NCBI GenBank assembly: GCA_965261455.1
Contig: OZ253453.1
Span: 1,426,001 to 1,490,000 of the forward strand
DNA length: 64,000 nucleotides
Direction: 5' to 3'
DNA from: DAOUKH01 sp965261455
GTDB taxonomy: Bacteria > Chloroflexota > Dehalococcoidia > SHYB01
Shown here: positions 34,807 through 43,743 of the stretch, piece by piece
Position numbering within the stretch: the first letter of the stretch is position 1
Layout: every line of letters starts with the position of its first letter
Position numbers and translations under genes: made by a program
The notes under the pieces: generated by a model
The model's input: the letters and a program-made list of their open reading frames with translations, nothing else
Databases searched by the model: none
Told to the model about the DNA's origin: nothing

Positions 34807-36042
34807 TTGCGCATCGCATTTATCAGCGTCCACGGATGCCCCGTCGCCCGGCTCGGTCAGAAGGACGCCGGGGGCATGAACGTTTTCCTCCGCGAGGCCG
34901 CCAAAGAGCTGGGGCGGCGCGGGGTCTGCGTGGACATCTTCACCCGCAGCCACGACCCGAATGACCCGCCCACGATCGATCTGGGCGGCGGCGCCCGCGT
35001 GATTCACCTCGACGCAGGGCCGCTGGAAGAGGCGAAGAAGGACCTCTACGGCCGCATCCCCGCCTTCACCCAAAGCCTGCTCGACTACGTGGCGGCGAAC
35101 CCCATTTCCTATGATCTCGTTCACAGCCACTACTGGCTGTCGGGACCCACGGCGCTCGAACTGGGGAAGCGCTGGGGTGTGCCCGTCGTTTCGAGCTTCC
35201 ACACGCTGGGCGAGGTCCAACGCCTAGTGCGAAGCGGGACCGGCGGCGGCGACGCCGAGCAGCGTCTGGCGACCGAGCACGCGATCGCGGCCAAGGCCGA
35301 CACGCTGGTGACGGCGAGCCCTCACGAGCGTGAGCAACTCATACGCCTTTACCGGGCCGACCCGGGTAAGACACACGTCGTCCCCTGCGGGTTCGACCGC
35401 GGCGTGTTCAAGCCGATCGACCGCGCCGAGGCGCGGCGGGAGCTCGGCCTCCACGCGGACAAGATCATCTTGTTCGTGGGCAGGATGGAGCCGATCAAGG
35501 GCATTGACGTGCTGCTCAGGGCGGCGGCGGCCATGGAGGGCGGCAGCGACTATCGGATCGTCATCATCGGTGGCTCGGAGGACGACGCGGAGCAGCAGCG
35601 GCTCGGCGCGATGGCGCGGGGCCTCGGCATCGAAAAGCGTCTGATCTTCGCGGGGACCGTCGAGCAGCGGCGGCTTCCGCTCTACTACAGCGCCGCCGAC
35701 GTCTGCGTCGCACCCTCCTTCTACGAAACGTTCGGGCTGGTCCCCCTGGAAGCCATGGCATGCGGCACGCCGGTCATCGCGGCGCGCGTGGGCGGGCTGC
35801 AGGCCACGATCATCGACGGCAAGACGGGGTACCTGGTGCCGTGGCATTGCCCCGAACCCTACGCCGAACGGCTCGACCTGATGCTGGGCAACGACCTGCT
35901 GCGCGAGTCGCTGGGCCGGGCCGCCTACGAGGCGGCTCAGAACTGGACGTGGAGCATGGTGGCCGACCGCCTAGAGGAGGCCTACGATCAGGCCCTGGGC
36001 GGCACACTGCACTTGATGCAGGCGGTCCTCTGCGAGTCGTAG
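34807..36042 (+). CDS. Glycosyltransferase family 4
   Basis: The 411-residue GT-B enzyme has the family-4 start (AFISVHGCPVARLGQKDAGGMNVFLREAAKELGRRG in pieces), HSHYWLSG, VSSFHTLG, VPCGFD, FVGRMEPIKGIDVLL and the donor-site motif PSFYETFGLVPLEAMACGTPV with the EX7E pair. The N-terminal GGMNVF pattern is close to MshA and sucrose-phosphate-synthase-type enzymes, so a UDP-sugar donor is likely. It starts with TTG at 34807. The acceptor is unknown; the acyltransferase upstream suggests envelope glycolipid or thiol work. Confidence 0.87.
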   Translation: MRIAFISVHGCPVARLGQKDAGGMNVFLREAAKELGRRGVCVDIFTRSHDPNDPPTIDLGGGARVIHLDAGPLEEAKKDLYGRIPAFTQSLLDYVAANPISYDLVHSHYWLSGPTALELGKRWGVPVVSSFHTLGEVQRLVRSGTGGGDAEQRLATEHAIAAKADTLVTASPHEREQLIRLYRADPGKTHVVPCGFDRGVFKPIDRAEARRELGLHADKIILFVGRMEPIKGIDVLLRAAAAMEGGSDYRIVIIGGSEDDAEQQRLGAMARGLGIEKRLIFAGTVEQRRLPLYYSAADVCVAPSFYETFGLVPLEAMACGTPVIAARVGGLQATIIDGKTGYLVPWHCPEPYAERLDLMLGNDLLRESLGRAAYEAAQNWTWSMVADRLEEAYDQALGGTLHLMQAVLCES

Positions 36043-36070
36043 CTCCTGCTTCGTCCCCCACCGCTCCTCG

Positions 36071-36970
36071 TCACACGTCCGCCGTCAGCGCCTTCTCGCA
36101 CCAGATGATGTCGTGCTTGTGCCGAAAGCCGACGGAGCGGTAGAGCCCCACCGCGGGGTCGTTGTCGGCGTAGACCGTAAGCTCGACGGCGACCGCGCCC
36201 TGCTCCGCCAACGCGCGGATGCTCTCGTTGATCATCGCGCGGCCCAGACCGAGACCACGCTTGGCGGGGTCGGAGCCGATCATCCATATGATCCCCAGCG
36301 CGGCGCCTCCGTCCGGCGATGGTTCGAGCCGCGTCCAGCAGTAGGCGGCGGGCTCGCCTGCGACGCGGAGCAAAAGCACGTCGCCGGGCTCGGACCCCGC
36401 CATGCGGACGCGGTAGGCGATCTCCTCGGGGAGGTTCGGGGCGAAGCCCCAGCTCTCACCGAAGGCGGCGTTCTGCAAGGCCGTCATGATCGACTCCTCG
36501 CCAGGGCGCATCTCGGCGCTCTCGTAGGACGTATCGACCTCGCGCAGGGCGAAGTCGTTGAGTTCGAGTCGCATCTGCCACTGGCGCTTAACCTCTTCGA
36601 AACCGGCGGCCCGGAAGAGGCGGAGGGCGTCCGTCTGATCGGGCAAGGCCGAGATATGCGCGATGTTTGCTCCCAGAGCGCGTCCGTGGTCCAGCGCCGC
36701 GGCGAGAAGCGCCCGTCCGTGGCCCCGTCCCCTGGCGTCAGGACGCACCGCGCCTTCGAGGATCACGCGGCCCAGGACGGGCTCAGGCACGACGAGCGTG
36801 AATCCGTCGAACCGCCCGTCTCCCTCGACGACGAAGCAGTCGCGCTCCGGCGAGAGGTTCGGTTGGCGCAGGTATTCCTCGGCGAGGCCCGCCGTGTAGG
36901 GGCGGCCTCCGGCGGCAACCACTCCGGCGTAGCCATCGAGGTCGCTCCAACGAAACAGCCGTATCGTCAT
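36071..36970 (-). CDS. Tandem GNAT acetyltransferase
   Basis: The 299-residue protein has two GNAT folds. The first (about 1-150) has GAVRPDARGRGHGRALLAAAL, the acetyl-CoA loop. The second (about 160-299) has IWMIGSDPAKRGLGLGRAMI and VELTVYADNDPAVGLYRSVGF. This double layout is like mycothiol acetyltransferase MshD. With the MshA-like glycosyltransferase next door, a thiol-synthesis role is possible but unproven. The ATG at 36970 follows GGAGGAG and starts the first fold. It is convergent with the glycosyltransferase gene. Confidence 0.82.
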   Translation of the reverse strand: MTIRLFRWSDLDGYAGVVAAGGRPYTAGLAEEYLRQPNLSPERDCFVVEGDGRFDGFTLVVPEPVLGRVILEGAVRPDARGRGHGRALLAAALDHGRALGANIAHISALPDQTDALRLFRAAGFEEVKRQWQMRLELNDFALREVDTSYESAEMRPGEESIMTALQNAAFGESWGFAPNLPEEIAYRVRMAGSEPGDVLLLRVAGEPAAYCWTRLEPSPDGGAALGIIWMIGSDPAKRGLGLGRAMINESIRALAEQGAVAVELTVYADNDPAVGLYRSVGFRHKHDIIWCEKALTADV

Positions 36971-37078
36971 ATCTCCTCCGGCACGGGTCTTACCTCTTCT
37001 CATTGGAAGAGGCGGCACGCAGATTCTACACGCGCTTCTATCGACCGAGAAATCCACGGCCCAAACCTGTACGTTTCC

Positions 37079-37107
37079 TTGACTGAAGCTAGTGAAACTC
37101 GTAACAT
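37079..37107 (+). promoter_or_regulatory. Promoter at the head of the cytochrome c maturation run
   Basis: TTGACT (37079-37084), a 17-bp spacer and TAACAT (37102-37107). Transcription should start near 37114. This places the GTG at 37092 outside the mRNA and supports the TTG at 37158 as start of the first gene. Confidence 0.6.
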
Positions 37108-37157
37108 TCCACCGTCCTCGCCGTGAAGCGCAAGGGGCCGCGGAGGCTCAAAGGGCC

Positions 37158-37688
37158 TTGGACGGCATCGATATACTCTTGGCCGTTGTCCGCTGGATTC
37201 ACGCGATAGCGGCGGTCGTTTGGGTGGGGGGAAGCATCTTTTACCTGCTCGTTCTCCGGCCTTCGTTGGCCATTCCCGCCGCCGCCGAGTCCCGCTCCGC
37301 CATTGAACCGGCGGTCAACCGCCGCTTCCGCGACCTCGTCGACGTCTCAATCGCCGCCCTGATCGTCACCGGCGTCGTCATCACCTTCGACCGGCTCTCC
37401 TCGCTCCCCGTCACCACCACGTACTACGCGGTGCTCGGACTCAAGCTCTTCGCCTTCCTCATCATGCTGCTGATGGCGCGCGACCTGGGTACCCGCGGAG
37501 GCCGACCCTGGCGCAAGCCCAAGACGGCGCCGGTCGAGCCCTCAATCTCCGACACTTCACGGGCTGGCGGCGCCCTCCGCGCTTGGCTCTCCCCGTCCCG
37601 CGTCATTCTGGTGATGGGGCTCGCGGCGTTCCTTCTCTCAATGCTGCTGGTTCACGTCTATGAGCGCAGCTTGGCAACGGTGGTGTAG
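37158..37688 (+). CDS. CopD-like four-helix membrane protein
   Basis: The 176-residue protein (start TTG 37158, with GGAGG at 37142-37146) has about four membrane segments: VVRWIHAIAAVVWVGGSIFY with a conserved His, LVDVSIAALIVTGVVIT, TYYAVLGLKLFAFLIMLLM and VILVMGLAAFLLSMLL. The RWIHAIAAVVWVGG pattern is like CopD copper-import proteins and related heme or copper membrane proteins. It is immediately followed by ccmE (stop and start adjoin), so it belongs to the maturation operon, perhaps for copper or heme handling. An earlier GTG (37092) lies upstream of the predicted transcription start. Confidence 0.75.
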   Translation: MDGIDILLAVVRWIHAIAAVVWVGGSIFYLLVLRPSLAIPAAAESRSAIEPAVNRRFRDLVDVSIAALIVTGVVITFDRLSSLPVTTTYYAVLGLKLFAFLIMLLMARDLGTRGGRPWRKPKTAPVEPSISDTSRAGGALRAWLSPSRVILVMGLAAFLLSMLLVHVYERSLATVV

Positions 37689-38159
37689 ATGACGGCGCAG
37701 CCGCCAGTGCCCGGCGCGTCCGGCCCCGTGGAATGGTACCGGCGCGCCAACAAGAAGGTGCTCGCCGGCATCGTCGTCATCGTCGTCGCCGTGGCGGCGC
37801 TGATGGTCACCAGCCTCGGCGACGCGCTGACCTATTACAACACCGTCGACGAGCTCAAGGCCGACGCGGAGGCGGTCGGCGATCGGCGGCGCGTGGGGGG
37901 CCGCGTGCTCGAAGGCACCATACAGAAAGACGCCGAGAACAACCTTTCGTTCACCATCTATCACAACACGGTCACGAACACGCTGCCGGTGCGCTACCGC
38001 GGGGTGACGCCGGATATCTTCGGCGACGAGGTCGACGTCATCGTCGAGGGCGAATGGCGCCGCGACGGGACTTTCTACGCGAGTAATCTCATCGCGCAGC
38101 ACCCGCCGGAGTTCCAAGTCGCGGAGCCGGGCTCGACGCACGCGCCCGTCGAGCGGTAG
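37689..38159 (+). CDS. ccmE: Cytochrome c maturation heme chaperone CcmE
   Basis: The 156-residue protein has a short cytoplasmic start, one membrane helix (VLAGIVVIVVAVAALMV) and the CcmE OB-fold domain (TYYNTVDEL, RVGGRVLEGTI, VRYRGVTPDIF, VIVEGEW). CcmE binds heme covalently through a His and passes it to apocytochrome. The His is probably H138 in LIAQHPPEF; the Tyr that usually follows four residues later is replaced (F142). The gene is second in the run, directly after the CopD-like gene and 9 bases before ccmF. Confidence 0.9.
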   Translation: MTAQPPVPGASGPVEWYRRANKKVLAGIVVIVVAVAALMVTSLGDALTYYNTVDELKADAEAVGDRRRVGGRVLEGTIQKDAENNLSFTIYHNTVTNTLPVRYRGVTPDIFGDEVDVIVEGEWRRDGTFYASNLIAQHPPEFQVAEPGSTHAPVER

Positions 38160-38168
38160 GGAAACCCG

Positions 38169-40166
38169 GTGCACGCCTCGGACATCGGCTTCGTCGCGCT
38201 CGTAGTGGCCATCGCAGCCGCGGCCTACGCGGTCTTCGCCGCGCCGCTGGGCCTTCGCCAAAACAACCCCGCCGTGCTGGCCAGCGCCCGCAACGCGGTC
38301 TACGTCGTCACCGCAACGATGCTGACAGCGATAGGCGTGCTCGCCTACCTGCTGGTAAGCCACGACTTCGGCGTGACCTACGTCGTGGGCAACTCCTCCC
38401 TCGCGCAGCCGTGGTACTTCGACCTTGCGGGGCTCTACGGGGGCCAGGCGGGCTCGCTCCTAGTCTGGGCGATGGGGTTAGCACTGTTCTCCGGCCTCGC
38501 CGTCTACGTCAACCGCGACCGCCTCCACCAAGTCATGCCCTGGGCCATCGCGGCGATGATGACGGTGCAGGTCTTCTTCCTCGTCGTGCTCGTCTTTCTA
38601 TCGAGCCCCTTCGAGCGGCTGCCCATCCCGCTCACCGACGGGCAGGGCGTCAATGCGCTGCTCCGAGACCCGGGCTTTCTCATCCACCCACCCTTCCTGC
38701 TGTTCGGCTACATGTCGTGGACGATACCCTTCGCGCTGGCGATCGGCGCGATGGTCTCGCGGCGGACGGACAGCCAGTGGCTGCGGGCGGCACGGCCCTG
38801 GCTGCTCGTGGCCTGGCTGATCCACAGCACCGGGCTCATGCTCGGCGCGTGGTGGGCCTATCACGTCCTGGGCTGGGGCGGGTTCTGGAACTGGGACCCC
38901 GTTGAAAACGTGGGCCTCCTCCCCTGGCTCACCGGTACGGCCTTCATGCACTCGATCATGGTCGAGGAGCGCCGCGGCCTATTGCGCCGGTGGAACATGC
39001 TGCTCATTCTCTCGACGTTCTTCCTCGCCATCTTCGGCACGCTCGTGGTGCGGGGCGGGCTCCTCGATTCGGTGCACAACTTCGCCACGTCGGCGCTGGG
39101 GCCGAGCTTCCTCGCCTTCCTCGGCTTCATCCTCGTCGTCTCGCTCTTCCTCTTCTTCACCCGCGCCCAAGACATCGAATCCGGGCAGCGCTTCGACTCC
39201 GCCGTCTCAAAGGAGTCCGGGTTCCTCCTCAACAACCTGCTCTTCGTGGGGATCGCCTTCGCCACCTTCTGGGGGACCGTCTTTCCTCTGCTTACCGAGG
39301 TCTACAACGGCTCGAAGATCACTGTTGGCGCGCCTTTCTTTGAAAAAGTCAACGGCCCCTTGTTCTTGGTTCTGCTAGTTTTTATGGGCATTGGGCCGCT
39401 TCTCGCCTGGCGGCGCACCACGTGGGACGTCATAAAGCGCAACTTCCGCGCGCCGCTCATCGGCGCGGCGCTGTGGCTGGTCTTCCTCATCGCCGTGTTG
39501 GGAGTGACGAACGTCCGGTCGCTCGCGGGCTTCACAGCGGTGGCGTTCACATTCGGCGTGATTACATTGGAGTACTATCGAGGGGTGCGAGCGAGGCGGG
39601 CGGCGACCGGCGAGGCGGTCCCCGCCGCGCTTACGGCGCTGGTGACGCGCAATCGCAGACGCTACGGCGGCTACATCATTCACGCGGGCGTCCTGCTGGT
39701 GGCCCTCGGCGTCATCGGCGTCGAGCTACACCAGAAGGACCTCGACGTGACACTTCGCAACGGCGAAGCGGCGGTGATCGGCGACTACCAACTGCGGTAC
39801 GAGGGTATCCAGGAGCGGCGGGGCGTCGATAACAACATCACAGAGGCCACGCTCACCGTGTACAAGGACAACGAGTTCTGGGACGAGATCCACCCCCGGC
39901 GGATCATCTACGACGGGCAGGAGAGCCAGCCGACCTCCCGGATCGCGATCCGCACCACGGCAAAGGAAGACCTCTACGTGCTGCTCGCCGCCTGGGACGA
40001 CCAAGCGGCGACGTTCCTCATCTTCGTGAACCCGCTCGTCCTGTGGATGTGGATCGGTGGCGTCGTCTTCCTGATCGGCACAGCCGTCGCCCTCTGGCCC
40101 GCACCACCGGGCGCGGCCCGCTCGACCGAGCCCCCGCGCGCGGAAATCGAAGAGGCGCGGCGATGA
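38169..40166 (+). CDS. ccmF: Cytochrome c maturation heme lyase subunit CcmF
   Basis: The 665-residue membrane protein has about 15 segments. The heme-handling WWD domain is clear: GWGGFWNWDPVENVGLLPWL near residue 235. Conserved histidines flank it (HPPFLLFGYMS before, and GTAFMHSIMVEERRG after). A periplasmic C-terminal part ends with a last membrane helix. CcmF and CcmH attach heme to apocytochrome c outside the membrane. It starts with GTG at 38169 and its stop overlaps the ccmH start (ATGA). Confidence 0.95.
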   Translation: MHASDIGFVALVVAIAAAAYAVFAAPLGLRQNNPAVLASARNAVYVVTATMLTAIGVLAYLLVSHDFGVTYVVGNSSLAQPWYFDLAGLYGGQAGSLLVWAMGLALFSGLAVYVNRDRLHQVMPWAIAAMMTVQVFFLVVLVFLSSPFERLPIPLTDGQGVNALLRDPGFLIHPPFLLFGYMSWTIPFALAIGAMVSRRTDSQWLRAARPWLLVAWLIHSTGLMLGAWWAYHVLGWGGFWNWDPVENVGLLPWLTGTAFMHSIMVEERRGLLRRWNMLLILSTFFLAIFGTLVVRGGLLDSVHNFATSALGPSFLAFLGFILVVSLFLFFTRAQDIESGQRFDSAVSKESGFLLNNLLFVGIAFATFWGTVFPLLTEVYNGSKITVGAPFFEKVNGPLFLVLLVFMGIGPLLAWRRTTWDVIKRNFRAPLIGAALWLVFLIAVLGVTNVRSLAGFTAVAFTFGVITLEYYRGVRARRAATGEAVPAALTALVTRNRRRYGGYIIHAGVLLVALGVIGVELHQKDLDVTLRNGEAAVIGDYQLRYEGIQERRGVDNNITEATLTVYKDNEFWDEIHPRRIIYDGQESQPTSRIAIRTTAKEDLYVLLAAWDDQAATFLIFVNPLVLWMWIGGVVFLIGTAVALWPAPPGAARSTEPPRAEIEEARR

Positions 40167-40663
40167 CGGCTTTGGCGCGGAGTATCGTCCGCATCGCGGC
40201 CATCGCCGCCGTCCTTGGCGCCGTACTCGGCGCCCCGGCGGCGCTGGCTTACAGCGACGCCACCGAGGTGCGGCGCATCGCCGACAAGCTCCAATGTCCG
40301 GTGTGCCAAGGGCAGTCCGTCGCGGAGTCCAACTCGCAGGTAGCCGTGGGGATGAAGGAGACCATCGCCAACCTGCTCGCGGAAGGCCGGGGCGAGGCCG
40401 AAATCCTGCGCTTCTTCGAGGACCGATACGGCCCCGGCGTGCTCCGCAACCCGCCGCGAACAGGCTTCTACTCTCTGGTGTGGTGGATGCCGGGCGTGGC
40501 CGTCCTGCTCGGCGCCGCCGCCATCTACGGCGTGCTGCGCCGGCGGCAGGCCCCGTCGGTGGACGCCGGCGGGCCTTCTCCCGACGAGGGCGAGCCGCCC
40601 TTCGACCCCGAGCTCGACCCCTACCGGGAGCGCCTGCGCCGAGACCTCGAGCTCGGAGTGTAG
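40163..40663 (+). CDS. ccmH: Cytochrome c maturation protein CcmH
   Basis: The 166-residue protein has a signal sequence (about 1-30), the redox motif LQCPVCQ (C45 and C48) followed by GQSVAESNS, and one membrane anchor (WWMPGVAVLLGAAAIYGVLRRR near 110-130). CcmH reduces the apocytochrome CXXCH cysteines before heme attachment. The ATG overlaps the ccmF stop by 4 bases. A C-terminal cytoplasmic-like tail rich in acidic residues follows the anchor. Confidence 0.94.
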   Translation: MTALARSIVRIAAIAAVLGAVLGAPAALAYSDATEVRRIADKLQCPVCQGQSVAESNSQVAVGMKETIANLLAEGRGEAEILRFFEDRYGPGVLRNPPRTGFYSLVWWMPGVAVLLGAAAIYGVLRRRQAPSVDAGGPSPDEGEPPFDPELDPYRERLRRDLELGV

Positions 40664-40665
40664 CC

Positions 40666-41034
40666 ATGCCCCTGGTCGTCGCCATCGTACTCGTCCTCGC
40701 CGCACTGGCCGCCATCGTCTATCCCCTCACGGGGCGCACGCGGCGGAGGGCCGCGCCGACCGTCACCACCGCCAGCGACGTCCAACGCATCCTCGACAGC
40801 CGCGACACGCTGCTGCGCGCCCTGCGAGAGCTCGAATACGACAAGGGCTTGGGCAACCTCTCCGAGCAGGACTACCGCCAGCTACGGACCGGCTACGAGC
40901 GCGAGGCGGTCGAGATCTACAAGGCACTCGACTCGCGCGCCGGCACTCTGCCCGACGCAGTCGAGCGCGAGGTAGAGCGGGCTCGCGCCGAGATGGAGCC
41001 CACGGAAGAACGCAGCACGGAGCAACAGCCATGA
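40666..41034 (+). CDS. CcmI-like small membrane protein
   Basis: The 122-residue protein has one N-terminal membrane helix (VVAIVLVLAALAAIVYPL) and a charged helical tail with RILDSRDTLLRALRELEYDKGLGNLSEQDYRQL, a pattern like the membrane-proximal part of CcmI, which delivers apocytochrome c to CcmFH. It lacks the TPR half of full CcmI. It lies 2 bases after ccmH and overlaps the next gene by 4 bases (ATGA). Confidence 0.7.
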   Translation: MPLVVAIVLVLAALAAIVYPLTGRTRRRAAPTVTTASDVQRILDSRDTLLRALRELEYDKGLGNLSEQDYRQLRTGYEREAVEIYKALDSRAGTLPDAVEREVERARAEMEPTEERSTEQQP

Positions 41035-42308
41035 CGCGCCGCGCCATAGTCGCGGCGGTCGCGGCGGCGCTCCTAGTGGTAGCCACCGCGCCGCTACCCG
41101 CGGGAGCGCAGACGGTGTCGCCAACGGAGGCCCCGTCAACCGGGGCGGCGGCGGAAAGCACGTTCGACGGTGTCATCGAAGGGCGCATCGTCAACGCCAC
41201 GGAGGGCGGGGGCGAGGCCGGGTCGGTGCCGCTCTCGTTGCTCACCTTTCGCCGTATGACGCGGGAAGAGGAACGCTTCGGGCAGGCCGACAGCCAGGGC
41301 CGGTTCCGCTTCGAGGGGCTCGAAGTCCATTCCGACATGCGGTACTTCGTCCAGGCGGGCTATCTGGACGTGGCGTACCGCTCGCCGGCGGTGCAGATTT
41401 TCCCCGGCGCTCCATCATTCACCGAGGTAGTGGTGTGGGAGACGACGACGTCAGACGCCGATATCGTCATTGAGCGGGCGAGCGTGGCGATCCCGTCGCT
41501 CGACGAGAACATCGGACTTCTCGGCGTGCTCGAAATCATTACGCTGCAAAACGAGGGCGACCGCACCTACGTCGGCGACCTCTTCGAAGACCCGGTGAAC
41601 GGTGGCGCGGCCCGCATCTCGCTGCCCGACAACGCGCTGGACGTCAACCTGGGCCACGGCTTCGGCCCCGACGGCTTCGCCGCGGTCCCCGGCGGCGTCA
41701 TCAACAAGGCGCCGGTGCTGCCCGGCCCGTCCGAGATGATCTACGGCTACACCGTCCCCTACACGGGAACGACGGCGGCGCTGGAGCGCCGCTATCTCTA
41801 CACCGCGCGCAGCGTGACCGTGCTGATGCCGGACGATCTCGGCGCGCTGAACAGCCCGCAACTCGAGGCCGTTGGGCCCGTCGAGGTCAGCGGCGAACCG
41901 CATACGCTGTTCACCGCCTCCGATCTTCCCGCGGGCCAAGTCTTCGAGCTCCGGCTCTCCGATCTTCCCCTCTTCCGCGACCTTTCCGGTGGCGGACTCG
42001 ACTTCGATAGCGCGCTCCGCTACGCCGCCGTAGCCGTGCTTGGGCTAGTCGCGGCTGGCGCATTGGCGCTCGCTCTGAGACGCCGCGCGGGAGCGGGGCT
42101 CGCCGCGGACCTGAACGCCGCGGCGCCGAGCGCGCTGGCGCGGGAGCGGGCGGGCCTCGTCGAGTCGCTGGCGGCGCTCGACGCCGGCTTCGCCGCGGGG
42201 CAGGTCCCGCAGGCCGAGTACGACCGGCGGCGTTATGCCAGCAAGCGCCGCCTCGTGGACGTGACGCTGCTGCTGGCCGAGGCCGCGCCGCGCGAGGACC
42301 AGCCGTGA
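41031..42308 (+). CDS. Exported membrane-anchored protein in the ccm operon, function unknown
   Basis: The 425-residue protein has a signal peptide (about 1-26), a beta-rich domain starting GVIEGRIVNATEGG that resembles a carboxypeptidase-regulatory-like fold, a second beta domain (about 140-310), one membrane helix near 330-350 (YAAVAVLGLVAAGALALAL) and a cytoplasmic helical tail with LVESLAALDAGFAAGQVPQAEYDRRR. That tail resembles the helical segment of the preceding CcmI-like protein. It overlaps ccmA and the CcmI-like gene by 4 bases each, so it is coupled to heme export. No function is assigned. Confidence 0.65.
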   Translation: MTRRAIVAAVAAALLVVATAPLPAGAQTVSPTEAPSTGAAAESTFDGVIEGRIVNATEGGGEAGSVPLSLLTFRRMTREEERFGQADSQGRFRFEGLEVHSDMRYFVQAGYLDVAYRSPAVQIFPGAPSFTEVVVWETTTSDADIVIERASVAIPSLDENIGLLGVLEIITLQNEGDRTYVGDLFEDPVNGGAARISLPDNALDVNLGHGFGPDGFAAVPGGVINKAPVLPGPSEMIYGYTVPYTGTTAALERRYLYTARSVTVLMPDDLGALNSPQLEAVGPVEVSGEPHTLFTASDLPAGQVFELRLSDLPLFRDLSGGGLDFDSALRYAAVAVLGLVAAGALALALRRRAGAGLAADLNAAAPSALARERAGLVESLAALDAGFAAGQVPQAEYDRRRYASKRRLVDVTLLLAEAAPREDQP

Positions 42309-43015
42309 GCACGCTCGACGTGACGGCGCAGGGCGTGACGAAGCGCTTCGGGCGGTCGTCGGCGTTGCGGGGGATCGACATCAAGACGTCCCCCGGCGAG
42401 CGTCTCGCCGTCTTCGGGCCGAACGGATCGGGCAAGACGACGCTGCTCCGCATCCTCGCCGGCCTGTCGAGCCCCACCAACGGCGAGGTCCGCATCGGCG
42501 GGCTGACGCACGCCAAGGGAGCGCGGCGGCTGCGCGGGCGCATCGGTGTCGTAGCGCACCATACCTATCTGTACGACGACCTGACCGCCGAGGAGAACCT
42601 GGTGTTCTACGCTAGGATGTTCGGCTTGGCGGAACCGGAGCGGGCCGCCGCCGAGGCCCTGGAGCGCGCCGGCCTCTTCGAGCGGCGGCGCGACCGGGTG
42701 CGCGCCTTCTCGCGGGGGATGCAGCAACGGGCCGCGCTGGCCCGCGCGACCCTGCACGATCCTGACGTGCTGCTACTGGACGAGCCGGACACCGGCCTCG
42801 ATCAGGACGCCTCGCGCCGGATTGGGGACCTACTGACCTCGGCGGCGCGGGGGCCGCGCACCGTCATCGCCACCACGCACAACCTCGCCCTGGGGCTGCG
42901 CCTGTGCGACCGGTTCATCATCCTCCATCGAGGGCGGATCGCGCGCCAGGGCGACGCGGCGGGGATGACCGTTGAGGCTATCGAGGAGCTCTATCGCGAT
43001 GCGACCGGCGCCTGA
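42305..43015 (+). CDS. ccmA: Heme exporter ATP-binding protein CcmA
   Basis: The 236-residue ABC ATPase has Walker A GPNGSGKTT, the Q-loop region, the signature FSRGMQQR in place of LSGGQ (typical of CcmA-like ATPases) and Walker B VLLLDEPDTGLD, then a switch His (TTHN). With CcmB and CcmC it handles heme delivery to CcmE. It starts with GTG overlapping the previous gene by 4 bases, and overlaps ccmB at its 3' end. Confidence 0.92.
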   Translation: MSTLDVTAQGVTKRFGRSSALRGIDIKTSPGERLAVFGPNGSGKTTLLRILAGLSSPTNGEVRIGGLTHAKGARRLRGRIGVVAHHTYLYDDLTAEENLVFYARMFGLAEPERAAAEALERAGLFERRRDRVRAFSRGMQQRAALARATLHDPDVLLLDEPDTGLDQDASRRIGDLLTSAARGPRTVIATTHNLALGLRLCDRFIILHRGRIARQGDAAGMTVEAIEELYRDATGA

Positions 43016-43712
43016 GCAGCCTACGGAGCCACGACCTTCACATCTGCGTCAGATGGGAGCGCTCTTGTGGAAGGACGTGCTAATCGAGCTACGGACGCGC
43101 GACGCGATCGTCGCGATGATGGTCTTCGGCATCTTGGCGCTGACGGTGTTCAACTTCGCCTTCGAGTTGCGGGCCGAGAGCATCGCCCTAGTGGCCCCGG
43201 GGGTCTTGTGGGTAGCGGTGCTCTTCGCGGGCGTTTTGGGGCTGGGACGCGCGTTCACTCACGAGCGGGAGCGGGGGTCGATGGAGGGGCTGCTGCTCTG
43301 CCCCGCCGACCGTGGGACAATCTTCGTGGCCAAGTTTCTCGCCAACTTGACGTTCATCGGGGCGGCCGAGATCGTCATCGTCCCCGTCTACGACTCGTTC
43401 TTCGACGTCGCCGCCTTGAGACCCGGGGTCGTGGCTGTCATACTGTTGGCCACCATCGGATTCGCCGCGGTGGGGACGGTCTTCGGCGCGATGTCGGTGA
43501 ACACGCGGGCCAAGGAAGTCATGCTTCCGGTCCTCCTGCTCCCCATCGTGACGCCGCTGATTATCGGAGCGGTACGCGCCACCGGCGTCCTGATCGACGG
43601 CGGCGCCTTCTCGGAAATCTGGACCTGGGTAAACCTCCTCATCGCGGTGGACGTAGTCTACTTAACCGTGTCGTTTCTCGTGTTCGAGTTCGTTTTAGAG
43701 GACTGGGGATGA
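42999..43712 (+). CDS. ccmB: Heme exporter permease CcmB
   Basis: The 237-residue membrane protein has six hydrophobic segments and the CcmB start LLWKDVLIELRTRDAIVAMM. FAGVLGLGRAFTHERERGSMEGLLLCPADRG is the family-specific loop, seen here in pieces. It is the permease partner of CcmA. The ATG at 42999 overlaps ccmA by 17 bases; an earlier in-frame start would overlap more. The next gene, ccmC, follows after 31 bases. Confidence 0.92.
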   Translation: MRPAPEQPTEPRPSHLRQMGALLWKDVLIELRTRDAIVAMMVFGILALTVFNFAFELRAESIALVAPGVLWVAVLFAGVLGLGRAFTHERERGSMEGLLLCPADRGTIFVAKFLANLTFIGAAEIVIVPVYDSFFDVAALRPGVVAVILLATIGFAAVGTVFGAMSVNTRAKEVMLPVLLLPIVTPLIIGAVRATGVLIDGGAFSEIWTWVNLLIAVDVVYLTVSFLVFEFVLEDWG

Positions 43713-43743
43713 GCGGCCTCCCGGCGACCCAAAGGGGCGTTCA

